From Pleurodeles waltl (Eukaryota > Chordata > Amphibia > Caudata > Salamandridae): a stretch of DNA of 64,000 bases. Shown in pieces: positions 33,454-44,526 of this stretch (position 1 is the first letter of the stretch; each line of letters starts with the position of its first letter). The stretch lies in NCBI RefSeq assembly GCF_031143425.1, contig NC_090440.1:1265901123-1265965122 (forward strand). Reading direction: 5' to 3'. The translations under genes and the position numbers were made by a program. Below the pieces are notes generated by a model. The model did not search any database. It was not told the origin of the DNA and saw only the letters and a list, made by a program, of their open reading frames with translations.

Positions 33454-34729
33454 CGGTCAACAATACAAAAGGTTTACCAAAATCAGGACAACATAACACC
33501 GGTTCAGATGTGAGAGCGGCTTTTAGCTGATCAAAAGTACGTACTGCAGTCACAGAGGGGGTTCCAAGGGTGTTGGGACAGGAGTTTTTTAGCATATTAG
33601 TAAGGGGTTCCGCAATTGTGGAGAAATAAGGAATAAAGCGCTGATAATAGCCAATCAAACCCAGGAAAGCCCTAATGTCTTTTTTTTTCTTGGGAAATTC
33701 CATTTTAGAGATGGCCTCTACTTTTTCTACTTGTGGGCTAATCCTACCATTCCCCACAATATAGCCCAGATATTTGATACTAGTCTGTCCGAGTTTACAT
33801 TTGAAAGGATTGGCGGTTAAGTGGGCCTTTCGTAGAGCATGCAATATGGTACCTAGATGTGTCATGTGCTCCTCCCAGGTCTTGCTATAGATAACAATGT
33901 CATCGAGATAGGCAGCAGCATATGGCTGAAAAGGTCGTAGGATTTCATCCATGAGCCGTTGGAAGGTGGCGGGGGCCCCATGAAGCCCAAAAGGGAGGAC
34001 AGTAAAGTGGTATAATCCCGAAGGGGTAGTAAATGCTGTTTTTTCTTTGACTTCCCTTCTTAGGGGTATCTGCCAATAACCCTTTGCGAGATCTAGGGTG
34101 GATAGGTACTTGGCTTGGCCTAATCTCTCAATCAATTTGTCGATTCTAGGCATGGGGTAGGCATTGAAATAGGTTAAGTTGTTAACACCCCTATAGTCTA
34201 CACAAAACCGAGTACTGCCATCTGGCTTGGGTACCAATACGACTGGCGAGCACCAAGGGCTGGTTGATGGCTCTATGATACCTGCTGCCAACATGGTTTG
34301 TACGTCTTCTTCAATTATCTTTTGCTTTGCTTCCGGGATGCGGTATGGCCGCTGTCGTGAGACAGTATTCGTTTTCAGGCGGATGGGATGGTGGATTAGG
34401 GTGGTTCTACCCGGATATTTAGAGAAGACATCTTGATTGTGCTGTACTAAACGGGTTAGTTGGTTGTGATACCCTTTAGTAAGTTCGGGATTGATCCATG
34501 GTTGTACCTGGTTGGACCGATCCTGGGGAGTTATCTTGGGATACGGAATGTCGTCAATAATCTCGGAGTTGATAAAGTGAACAGAATTGTCTCCTGTGGG
34601 TTCTAGCCATTTTTTAAGTAGATTGATGTGATATATTTGCTCCCTACCACTTCCTTGGGGAATAGCTAGCTTGTAGGTGGTGGGGTTGATCTGTGCTATC
34701 ACTTCAAATGGTCCCTGCCATTTGGCCAA
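33416..34729 (-). pseudogene. Integrase C-terminus and reverse transcriptase of the Gmr1-type element
   Basis: An open frame of 437 codons. It opens with the GPY/F-type integrase C-terminal module (KWQGPFEVIAQINPTTYKL, YHINLLKKW). After a linker comes a complete Ty3/gypsy reverse transcriptase: IIEPSTSPWCSPVVLVPK, FCVDYRGVNNLT, LDLAKGYWQIPL, FGLHGAPATFQRLM, the catalytic YLDD (AYLDDIVIYSK), GYIVGNGRI and FLGLIGYYQRFI. Integrase therefore lies upstream of reverse transcriptase in the same frame. The frame ends at TAA 33,416-33,418, just after DASDVELGAVLS at the start of RNase H. The enzyme would copy the element RNA. The break is likely recent, since the body is intact. Confidence 0.92.
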
Positions 34730-35329
34730 TTACTTATTGTCAGGGCTAGGGAGTAAGACCAGAGCTTTGTCTCCTACTGATAAGGTGCGAACAGTACTTC
34801 GGGTATCATATATTTGCTTCTGCTTATTCTGTGCTTCCCGTGGGGCCGTATGGGCTTCTTCCCATACTGTATGAAGATTTTCTCTTAAATCCCTGGTGTA
34901 GGTTAAGAGGTCTTTTACTTCCTCTTCTGTGTCCTCCCACTGTTCGGCTAACATCTCTAACAGTGTGCGTGGCTGTCGGCCGAACAACATCTCAAAAGGA
35001 CTATGGCCTAGGGACGCTTGTACATGGGTACGGATAGCATATTAAACCAATGGTAGTTTTTTTCCCCAGTCCTTCCCAGCCTCAGATATACTTTTTCTGA
35101 GTAAGGATTTAATTGTTTTGTTGTATCTTTCGACTAGCCCATCTGTTTGCGGATGATATACTGAGGTACGGATCTGTTTCACCCCCAGTAGTCGACATAT
35201 TTCCGCCATTAATCTGGACATAAAAGGAGTCCCATGGTCAGTCAATATCTCTTTCGGGAAACCCACCCTGGAAAAGAACTCTATCATTGCCTGAGAGATA
35301 GCTTTAGTGTTTATACTGGGAAGGGGTAT
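34730..35329 (-). pseudogene. Integrase core, second half, of the Gmr1-type element
   Basis: The part downstream of the nested insertion. 35,042-35,287 encodes EILTDHGTPFMSRLMAEICR (second catalytic Asp) and YHPQTDGLVERYNKTIKSLL (catalytic Glu). After a TAA (35,042-35,044), 34,733-34,990 encodes LFGRQPRTLLEML and the linker to the C-terminal module. A second TAA is at 34,730-34,732. Removing the 8,198 bp insertion plus its duplication puts these pieces in one frame with the upstream half at 43,528-43,926. Confidence 0.85.
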
Positions 35330-37979
35330 TGTTAGAAATGGGGTTTGTGGTTGGCTAGGGTATGCACCTCAGCCAGGCAGAACTTACCCACTCTAGTCAG
35401 GGCAAGGGAGTTACATGTCCAAGATAACCCCTGCTCACCTCCTTGGTAGCTTGGCACGAGCAGTCAGGCTTAACCCAGAGGCAATGTGTAAAGCGTTTGC
35501 ACAACACACGCAACACATGTGACGCAATATCTCCACCACAAAGGAAACACAACACCAGATTATATGAAAATATACTGTATTGTACACAAGGCAATTATCA
35601 GACCAAACATCACATATCAGTACTATCCTGCTACCTTAGCAGTTGTCAGAACATTACACATTAGTTACTCTGCAACCTAGCAGTAGTCACACATAACACA
35701 CAGGTTACTCAGTATTCTGCAACATAAGCAGTAGTCAGGAAAACACGTTATTACATCACAGCACTTGTCAGAAGAATATCATAAAATGCCCATAGTAGGA
35801 ACATTAGAAAACATATGGCAAGTTAGAAAAACATATTAGCAAGCATGTCCAAAAAAGGAACATTTGCATACACATATGTAAAAACATCAAACGCAGGTAG
35901 GTAATATATGAATCAAACAAAAGTCTGTAGAAAGAACTTTGGATTGCAACTATATTGGTCCTTTAAGCAGTACCTGGTTGGATGAAGGCACCTCCAGTGC
36001 CTAGAAGGTGAACAATGGGGCCCCCGGCGCTCCTATGTGCAAAACGGGGGCCTCCCTTACACTCTGGGGTCAGAGGAGGGCGACATGCACCTCCTCTCTT
36101 TTATAGACAGGTCCCTCTGGGGACCGTGATTACTGGGGGCCCCCCAGGGCCTCAACCGGCCCTCGAGGGGGGGCCAGAGCCAGCAAAAACAACTTAGGGC
36201 AGGAGGGGGGCACCACGCACCCCCTCCGGTTTAATGACAGGCCCCTCCCGGGACCCACGATCTCTGGGGGCCCCCCGGGCCTCCACTGGCCCTTTCACCA
36301 AGGGGGGGGCCCACTATAATGCCCGTTTTACCTAACAGCAGAAAAGGAGCGTCCTCCTCCTAACGCAGAGGCCAGGGGGAAGGGGGCACTCCCTTTGCCT
36401 TCCCCTGGTCCTGCCGTGAAGCCACAAGAAGATCGGACCCCTCCTGGGGCCCGAGCAGACACTCACCTGCACCCGATGCGGTGCGCGAGTGTTCTTCCAG
36501 CTTCCCGGGCCGCTGCGGTGATCTTATTTAAAGGGGCACAATGCAGCAAGGAGCCTACGAGCTCCCAAGGCTCTATAAGTGCGCTGCAATCAGCTCTATG
36601 GCAGCCGCAACCACGGAGAAGCACCCCTCGTGAAGAAATGGATGCAGGGGTCAGGGACCACAGCACCCTGCCCCTGGGGAGCAGAATCTTAAGACAAGGT
36701 CCTCAGGTGGAAGGCCCAGCTACAGGCCAGCACAAGGGAAAGGCAGCAAATGGCAAGTCCTTCACAGTGACCAGGCAGGTCACAGGTCAGCACAGCAGCA
36801 GCAGTCCATGGCGGTTCCGGGTGAGTCCTTTCAGCCTTTGGTGTCCAGTTCCAAGATGATTCCAAGAGTCTCCAAATTGTGGGGAAAATTCCCCTGTACT
36901 TATAGTCAGTTCTTACAGTGTTTTACAATGGTAGGGAGAGGAGGTTCCAGCCAGTTACAACTGGTTCTGAGAGTGCCCCCTCTCTCCTTTCAGCACAGGC
37001 TCCAAACATCAGTGGGGGGTTAACGACCCTATTGTGTGAGGCCAGGGCACAGTCTTTACAAATGCAGGTGTGCCCCGCCTCTCTCTTCTCTCAGCCCAGG
37101 AAGACTATTCAGTATGCAGATGCACCTCTGTGACACCTCCACCCTCCCTGTGTACAGGCTGTCTAAAAAGTATGCACAAAGCCCCAACTGTCACTCTGCC
37201 CAGACGTGGATTGGAGTCAAGCTGCAAAACACCAGAGTCATAAGCACAGATAAATGCGCACTTTCTAGAAGTGGCATTTCTGTGATAGTAATAAAAAATA
37301 CACCCACACCAGTAAGCAGCATTTATTATCACCATCACAACCATACCAAACATGCCTACGCTACCCCTCATAAATCAGACAGTACCCCTTACGCATAAGG
37401 CAGGACATTTCTAATGCAATCCTATGAGAAGGCAGCACTCACAGCAGTGAGACACCAAGTTAGGCTGTTTGTCACTACTAGGACAGGCCATGCAATATGG
37501 CACATGTCCTGCCTTTCTACATACATGGCACCCTGCCCATAGGGCTAGCTAGGGCGTACCTTACGGGTGACTTACATGTAGTAAAAGGGAAGTTCTGGGC
37601 CGGGCAAGTAAATTTAGATGCCAGGTCCCTGAGGCAGAAAACTGCGCACACAGGCCCTGCGCTAGCAGGCCTGAGACAGGTTTGAAAGTCTACTTCAGTG
37701 GGTGGCGCAAGCAGCGCTGCAGGACCACTAGTAGTATTTAATTTACAGGCCCTGGGTATAGAGATACCATTGTACAAGGGACTTATAGGTAAATTAAATA
37801 TGCCAATTAGGTATAAGCCAATCATACCAACTTTAGATGGGAGAGCACCTGCACTTTAGCACTGGTCAGCAGTGATAAAGTGCTCAGAGTCCTAGAGCCA
37901 ACAGCGAGAGGTCATAAAAACCAGGAGGAAGGAGGCAAAAAGACTGGGGACGACCCTGCGTAAGGCAAAAAGTCCAACA
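35330..37979 (-). repeat. 3' LTR of the gag-only element
   Basis: Near-identical to 40,875-43,522. It contains a GC-rich block at 36,000-36,400 with G/C runs and a tract of short repeats. Short open frames in it occur in both LTR copies and are not genes. Confidence 0.9.
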
Positions 37980-37996
37980 CAACCCCCTACCAGCCA
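37980..37996 (-). promoter_or_regulatory. Polypurine tract of the gag-only element
   Basis: On the minus strand GGTAGGGGGTTG directly precedes the 3' LTR start TGTTGGACTTTTTG, in the expected position for the plus-strand primer. Confidence 0.5.
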
Positions 37997-38358
37997 AAAG
38001 CCAGGGGAGAACAATCAATACCTTGATGTACTTCCTTGATTGGGGCAATAGAACAAGGACCCAGGCCCACAACAGCAGGGGCATGTTTCAGTTCTACGCC
38101 TTCCTGACTCCACTTAGATCTCTCTGTCAATGCTTCCCAGGCAGCCTTGACCAACCCACGGGGGTTCTCTAGCTGTCAATGGCCAGAACCAGGCCCCAGG
38201 CCATCTAGGAGCCTCTGGTCTCTGAAACCATAACGAGTGGGGGGCGGTAGCCCCAGGTGCAAAGCAACCTGTCTCCACTCCACTTCCAATCAGTTCAGGG
38301 GCTCTACCCTGACACTGATCCACCAACCTAGGGTCCGCACCCATAGGTTCTACAGGGG

Positions 38359-40680
38359 CTAGAGGCGAGGCTCTCCTCCCTCTACCCCTCCGTCTAAGAT
38401 CCCGCCCTCCTCTCCTAGGAGGGGTATCACCAGAATCCACACTTGCCAGGGTGCTGGGTACAGCAGCTCTGCACAGCTCTCTCGCCAGCCCAGGATCACT
38501 ACCTGGCGACTGACCACCCAACCTAGGGACGACACCCTTGGGTTGCACCGGGGTCCGGGGCGGGCTTCCCCCTCCCTGACCCCCACTTTCAGAGTCCTGC
38601 GTCTCCCCACCTCGGGAGAAGCCACAAGAAGTTTCACTCGGGGGGTGAGCACACTAACCGCCCCCCCAACCAGGTCAGAGTTTACCCCCTGAACCTGTCT
38701 ATATAGTCTAGGGACGACACCCTTAGACTGGACCATTGCCCAATGAAACAGGACTTCCTTGGGAGCACACCTACCCACTACCAGATCAGAGCTTAACCCC
38801 TGAATCTGGCAATCCAACCCAGAGTCACTACCCTGCGGTTGAACCACTGCCTGGCGCACCTGGACTTCCTTGGGAGCACACCTACTCCTCATCAGGTCAG
38901 AGTTTACCCCCTGAACCTGATCATTCAACCCAGAGTCACCACCCTGCGGTTGAATCGTTGCCTGGCGCACCAGGACTTCCTGGGGGGCACACCTACCCCC
39001 CACCAGGGAAACACCTTCCCCAAGGGCCACACAAGAGTCTGGCTGGCCCAGGTCTCCTGACCTCTTCCCATCTGATAGAGTCTGGATCCCCTCCAGCTCA
39101 GAAATGGTTTCACCAAGGTCATTCCTGGGGGGCTCTGATCTCAGAGCGGTCCCATGACCCTCCAGGCTCTCCCCTGGGGCCCGCAGCCCCCTCTCAACCC
39201 TATGCCTGGATTTCCGCCTCCTCCGCTGTAGAGCAAGACTACCAGACACCAGGACCGGCGGAACGCTATCACCAACCACCAGCCCAAGTCCTAATGACAA
39301 AATAGGATCCTTCTGAACAGCTGGCCCTACGGCACAGGCTAGGCTCACCTCCTGGCGTTCACTCATGGAACCCTCCAGAACCTGGGACTGGAGCTCGGGT
39401 ACCCTGGGCCTCAGCCCAACCCCATTCCCTCTCCTCTGAGACTGGACATGGGGTGCCTTACCCGCCCCAATACACTGGGACCTACCTGGGTCACAAGCCT
39501 TTCCCACCACACCTGGTTGGGAAACACCTAGACCACTCTCATTAGGAACACCCCCTAATGCCACACCAGACCCTCTGTTACGCAACCAGAAGTCTGCCTC
39601 CTTTGCAAGCTCCCTGGGGTCAGAGAGCTCACACACTGACAAGTGTTGGCGTAACTCTGAAAAACAACAGCGAAGCAGGTGCTCTCTGACAATCAGATTA
39701 AACAGCCCTTCAAAATTGTTTACTGTGCTACCCTTCACCCATCCATCTAGTGCCATGCAGCAATCCTCCACAAACTCCTCCCAAGACTGGTGGGACATTT
39801 TCTTACCACCCCTAAACCTTTTTCTGTATTCCTCAGGGGAAAAAACACACTTCACAATCAGTGCATTTTTTACAGTGGAGTACCCCTCCCTGTTACTCTC
39901 TTCTAGAGTCAGTAGGGCATCCCTCCCCTCCTCAGGAATAAAGCTCCCTAGGCCAGTTCCCCAATCCTTCTCAGGGATCCTGTGCTCTACCAGAGCCCTC
40001 TCATATTCCTTTAACCACTGACGTATGTCACCCCCTTTTTGGAACCTAGGTACCAGATCTATGGGTATGTGAGGAACATCTTTGCTACAGCACTCTACAT
40101 TGCTGCCACCACTGGACTCCACCTGCAGCGCTGGTGAGTCCAGAACCTTCAGACTGCGCTCTAGATCGAGTCTTTCTCTGGCAAAGGCCCTCTCTGCCTC
40201 TGCCATCCTCTCCTGTACTAAGGCCTTCTCTACCTCAGCCCTTCTCTCCTCAACAGCTAGGCGCGCTAACTGCAACTTCAGGTCCCTCTCTTCCCGCCTA
40301 TCTCTTAGCTCACAAGGCGTCAAGGAATGAGAGGTAGCCCTGCTTCTTACACTGGACCCAGAAAGGGACTCACTATCACTGGGGCCTTCCCTGTCAACTG
40401 TTGTCCCCAACCGGTCATTCTCACCCTCCTGATCAGTCTCTCTACCACTCTCTAGGGATGAGGTCTGGGAGCCCTCCCATTGGGAACCCTCGCTACACTC
40501 AGGATCCTCTGGGTACTCCCTAAGCACACTCCCTCCCTGGGTATATGTCACAAACCATTCAAAGAAATTCAGAGATCTCCTGAGGTCCCCTTCTACAGGC
40601 AGCCCTCTCTCTCTACAGAACCCCTCTAATTCCTCCTGCGTGTAAAACGGCAGGTCCTCTAAATCAAAGGTATGCCCCAT
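38359..40680 (-). CDS. gag: Gag-like protein of the gag-only element
   Basis: The minus-strand frame is open from 40,848, but the likely start is ATG 40,680 (MGHTFDLEDLPFY), because this N-terminus is shared with the decayed Gag at 28,982. That gives about 773 residues. Order: an N-terminal helical block; an acidic/serine stretch; a long charged coiled coil (KLQLARLAVEERRAEVEKAL); then a capsid region related to the SCAN/Gmr1-type capsid (IPIDLVPRFQKGGDIRQWL, LLTLEES, SPEEYRKRFR, QSWEEFVEDCCMALD, REHLLRCCFSELRQHL). A long proline/glycine-rich tail follows, with 37-residue tandem repeats. There is no zinc knuckle. It would assemble particles. A second frame at 38,114-38,548 may be its continuation after a shift. 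Confidence 0.75.
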   Translation of the reverse strand: MGHTFDLEDLPFYTQEELEGFCRERGLPVEGDLRRSLNFFEWFVTYTQGGSVLREYPEDPECSEGSQWEGSQTSSLESGRETDQEGENDRLGTTVDREGPSDSESLSGSSVRSRATSHSLTPCELRDRREERDLKLQLARLAVEERRAEVEKALVQERMAEAERAFARERLDLERSLKVLDSPALQVESSGGSNVECCSKDVPHIPIDLVPRFQKGGDIRQWLKEYERALVEHRIPEKDWGTGLGSFIPEEGRDALLTLEESNREGYSTVKNALIVKCVFSPEEYRKRFRGGKKMSHQSWEEFVEDCCMALDGWVKGSTVNNFEGLFNLIVREHLLRCCFSELRQHLSVCELSDPRELAKEADFWLRNRGSGVALGGVPNESGLGVSQPGVVGKACDPGRSQCIGAGKAPHVQSQRRGNGVGLRPRVPELQSQVLEGSMSERQEVSLACAVGPAVQKDPILSLGLGLVVGDSVPPVLVSGSLALQRRRRKSRHRVERGLRAPGESLEGHGTALRSEPPRNDLGETISELEGIQTLSDGKRSGDLGQPDSCVALGEGVSLVGGRCAPQEVLVRQATIQPQGGDSGLNDQVQGVNSDLMRSRCAPKEVQVRQAVVQPQGSDSGLDCQIQGLSSDLVVGRCAPKEVLFHWAMVQSKGVVPRLYRQVQGVNSDLVGGAVSVLTPRVKLLVASPEVGRRRTLKVGVREGEARPGPRCNPRVSSLGWVVSRQVVILGWRESCAELLYPAPWQVWILVIPLLGEEGGILDGGVEGGEPRL
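38640..38990 (-). repeat. 111-bp tandem repeats within the Gag-like frame
   Basis: The block GGACTTCCTTGGGAGCACAC recurs at 38,751, 38,862 and 38,973, a period of 111 bp or 37 codons, so the repeats keep the frame. The protein unit resembles CAPKEVxVRQAxxQPQG. At least three units and a partial one are visible. Confidence 0.85.
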
Positions 40681-40874
40681 CTTGAAAAGGTACAAATAAC
40701 TCAACTGTGACAACCACAATACCCAAGCGTGAGAACTGAAAACATGAAAAATGACCAAAGAGAGAAAGTTAAGAGAAGCCAAACATGTGATGTCTAAACG
40801 CAATCCTTGTAGTGAAATATGAGTCACAATGGTATTGTGCAAGCGCAAGTCCTATCCTCACCGCTGACGACCAA

Positions 40875-43522
40875 TGTTAGAAATGGGGTTTGTGGTTGGC
40901 TAGGGTATGCACCTCAGCCAGGCAGAACTTACCCACCCTAGTCAGGGCAAGGGAGTTACATGTCCAAGATAACCCCTGCTCACCCCCTTGGTAGCTTGGC
41001 ACGAGCAGTCAGGCTTAACCCAGAGGCAATGTGTAAAGCGTTTGCACAACACACGCAACACACGTGACGCAATATCTCCACCACAAAGGAAACACAACAC
41101 CAGATTATATGAAAATATACTGTATTGTACACAATGCAATTATCAGACCAAACATCACATATCAGTACTATCCTGCTACCTTAGCAGTTGTCAGAACGTT
41201 ACACATTAGTTACTCTGCAACCTAGCAGTAGTCACACATAACACACAGGTTACTCAGTATTCTGCAACATAAGCAGTAGTCAGGAAAACACGTTATTACA
41301 TCACAGCACTTGTCATAAGAATATCATAAAATGCCCATAGTAGGAACATTAGAAAACATATGGCAAGTTAGAAAAACATATTAGCAAGCATGTCCATAAA
41401 AGGAACATTTGCATACACAGATGTAAAAACATCAAACGCAGGTAGGTAATATATGAATCAAACAAAAGTCTGTAGAAAGAACTTTGGATTGCAACTATAT
41501 TGGTCCTTTAAGCTGTACCTGGTTGGATGAAGATACCTCCAGTGCCTAGAAGGCGAACAATGGGGCCCCCGGCGCTCCTATGCGCAAAACGGGGGCCTCC
41601 CTTACACTCTGGGGTCAGAGGAGGGCGACATGCACCTCCTCTCTTTCATAGACAGGCCCCTCCGGGGACCGTGATTAATGGGGGCTCCCCAGGGCCTCAA
41701 CCGGCCCTTGAGGGGGGGCCAAAGCCAGCAAAAACAACTTAGAGCAGGAGGGGGGCACCACGCACCCTCTCCGGTTTAATGACAGGCCCCTCCCGGGGCC
41801 CGCGATCTCTGGGGGCCCCCCTGGGCCTCCACTGGCCCTTCCACCAAGGGGGGGCCCACTATAATGCCCGTTTTACCTAACAGCAGAAAAGGAGCGTCTT
41901 GCTCCTAACGCAGAGGCCAGGGGGAAGGGGGCACTCCCGCGCCTTCCCTGGTCCTGCCGTGAAGCCACAAGAAGATCGGACCCCTCCTGGGTCCCGAGCA
42001 GACACACACCTGCACCCGATGCAGTGCGCGAATGTTCTTCCAGCTTCCCGGGCCGCTGCGGTGATCTTATTTAAAGGGGCACAATGCAGCAAGGAGCCTA
42101 CGAGCTCCCAAGGCTCCATAAGTGCGCTGCAATCAGCGCTATGGCAGCTGCAACCACGGAGAAGCACTCCTTGTGAAGAAATGGATGCAGGGGTCAGGGG
42201 CCACAGCACCCTGCCCCTGGGGAGCAGAATCTTAAGACAAGGTCCTCAGGTGGAGGGCCCAGCTACAGGCCAGCACAAGGGAAAGGCAGCAAGTGGCAAG
42301 TCCTTCACAGTGACCAGGCAGGTCACAGGTCAGCACAGCAGCAGCAGTCCATGGTGGTTCCTGGTAAGTCCTTTCAGCCTTTGGTGTCCAGTTCCAAGAT
42401 GATTCCAAGAGTCTCCAAATTGTGGGGAAAATTCCCCTGTACATATAGTCAGTTCTTACAGTGTTTTACAAGGGTAGGGAGAAGAGGTTCCAGCCAGTTA
42501 CAACTGGTTCTGGGAGTGCCCCCTCTCTCCTTTCAGCACAGGCTCCAAACATCAGTGGGGGGTTAACGACCCTATTGTGTGAGGCCAGGGCACAGTCTTT
42601 ACAAATGCAGGTGTGCCCCGCCTCGCTCTTCTCTCAGCCCAGGAAGACTGTTCAGTATGCAGATGCACCTCTGTGACACCTCCACCCTCCCTGTGTACAG
42701 GCTGTCTGAAAAGTATGCACAAAGCCCCAACTGTCACTCTGCCCAGACGTGGATTGGAGTCTAGCTGCAAAACACCAGAGTCATAAGCACAGATAAATGC
42801 GCACTTTCTAGAAGTGGCATTTCTGTGATAGTAATAAAAAATACACCCACACCAGTAAGCAGCATTTATTATCACCATCACAACCATACCAAACATGCCT
42901 ACGCTACCCCTCATAAATCAGACAGTACCCCTTACGCATAAGGCAGGACATTTCTAATGCAATCCTATGAGAAGGCAGCACTCACAGCAGTGAGACACCA
43001 AGTTAGGCTGTTTGTCACTACTAGGACAGGCCATGCAATATGGCACATGTCCTGCCTTTCTACATACATGGCACCCTGCCCATAGGGCTAGCTAGGGCGT
43101 ACCTTAGGGGTGACTTACATGTAGTAAAAGGGAAGTTCTGGGCCGGGCAAGTAAATTTAGATGCCAGGTCCCTGTGGCAGAAAACTGCGCACACAGGCCC
43201 TGCGCTAGCAGGCCTGAGACAGGTTTGAAAGTCTACTTCAGTGGGTGGCGCAAGCAGCGCTGCAGGACCACTAGTAGTATTTAATTTACAGGCCCTGGGT
43301 ATAGAGATACCATTGTACAAGGGACTTATAGGTAAATTAAATATGCCAATTAGGTATAAGCCAATCATACCAACTTTAGATGGGAGAGCACCTGCACTTT
43401 AGCACTGGTCAGCAGTGATAAAGTGCTCAGAGTCCTAGAGCCAACAGCGAGAGGTCATAAAAACCAGGAGGAAGGAGGCAAAAAGACTGGGGATGACCCT
43501 GCGTAAGGCAAAAAGTCCAACA
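40875..43522 (-). repeat. 5' LTR of the gag-only element
   Basis: Second copy of the 2.65 kb LTR. The first bases downstream on the minus strand (TTGGTCGTCAGCGG) are where a primer site should be, but I cannot match them to a tRNA with confidence. Confidence 0.9.
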
Positions 43523-43527
43523 GGTAT

Positions 43528-44091
43528 GGCCTCGGGATATCGTGTGGCATAGTCCACCAAGACTAGCACATACTGTATACCCTGAGTGGTAGGGGTAAGG
43601 GGACCGTTAAGATCCATTCCAACCCGGGTAAAAGATATATCAATAATGGGAAGAGGTTGAAGGGGAACGGGTTTTTGTGGAGAGGGGTTGTACAACTGGC
43701 ATTTGGGACATTCGGAACAATGCTTACGTATCTCGCCATAAACCCCTGGCCAATAAAATCGTCTAAGGACCGCTTCTTCCGTTTTCTCCCTTCCCAAGTG
43801 CCCTTCCCCATTATCCCCATGTGCTAATTGCAACACTTGTTGACAGTGACTTCTAGGTACTACTAATTGTAGGTCATTTCCTCTTGTGGGCGTGGGATTT
43901 CTATATAAGAGGTTATTATGAATCAAGAATCGGGGGCCTACCCCTTGTGCTGCCCCGGACTCGGCCTGCTGCCATGCGTGTTTTAAGGTAGGATCCTCAT
44001 TTTGATTCTGCCGGAAATCTCCAGTAATTGTGTAAACCTTCCCAATTCCAATAGAACTGTCTTGGGATGGGTCGTTCTGTGTATAGGAACG
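43528..44091 (-). pseudogene. Integrase first half of the Gmr1-type element
   Basis: On the minus strand after a TGA at 44,092-44,094 the same frame continues through DPTLKHAWQQA to an integrase zinc finger (HGDNGEGHLGREKTEEAV, then CSECPKC) and the start of the core (SFTRVGMDLNGPLTPT with the first catalytic Asp, LVLVDYATRYPEAIP). It is then cut by the gag-only element. Confidence 0.88.
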
Positions 44092-44526
44092 TCATTGCTC
44101 TCTTTTTTGTCTCCTGCTGAGGACAATTCGTACCCGTTTGGGTTCCTCTGTGACCATTCCACTAGGTGCTTCCATCCACCAATCCCTCAGAAGGTGCTCT
44201 TGTCCGGCTTTCTCTAATAAGGAGGAAATATCCTCATAATCTGTCCCGAGGATTATATCCTCATCGAGGCTGGAGAGCACCCCAACCCGGAGGGTCTCAC
44301 TCTGTTCTCTCCATTTCAACTTTATTGTAGCCATGGGGTAATACCGTTGATCACCATGCACACAGGTAATGAGGACCTGAGTCTCTGTATCTTTCTGCCC
44401 TGGCAATACTAAATCGTCCCTGATCACGCTCTGGCTGCATCCAGAATCGATTAGAGCCATCCATTCTACTTCATTGACGATGAGAGGGAGGGTATATTTA
44501 GGTTTCTCCCCTCCAGTCCAGAATAC
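44092..44526 (-). pseudogene. Aspartic protease of the Gmr1-type element
   Basis: The same frame as gag, entered past its TGA stop. It encodes a protease with ALIDSGCSQSVI (the DSG active site) and DIILGTDYE (the ILGxD motif), about 120-145 residues in all. It would cleave the polyprotein. A TGA at 44,092-44,094 then interrupts the frame before integrase. Confidence 0.85.

Larger units (their letters stand above)
35330..43522 (-). mobile_element. Gag-only long-LTR retrotransposon inserted in integrase
   Basis: LTRs lie at 35,330-37,979 (2,650 bp) and 40,875-43,522 (2,648 bp), with TGTTAGAAATGGGG and AAAGTCCAACA ends. The element is flanked by GGTAT (35,325-35,329 and 43,523-43,527). In a sampled 300 bp the two LTRs differ at about four positions, so the insertion is fairly young. 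The internal part is only about 2.9 kb and has one long minus-strand frame, a Gag-like protein. I see no protease, integrase or reverse transcriptase. It must therefore use enzymes from an autonomous relative, yet it has kept an open Gag. Confidence 0.9.

Noticed and set aside
36000..36330. Possible CpG-island-like promoter of a host gene
   Set aside because: The GC-rich block is part of the LTR and recurs at 41,560-41,860, so it belongs to the retrotransposon.
36395..36859. A 154-codon frame, with a partner of 167 codons at 41,899-42,402
   Set aside because: Both are in the GC-rich block of the gag-only element's LTRs. Two copies reflect the LTR duplication, not a conserved gene.
38736..39305. 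A Pro/Ser-rich plus-strand frame of 189 codons
   Set aside because: It is antisense to the Gag-like frame, produced by the 111-bp repeats.
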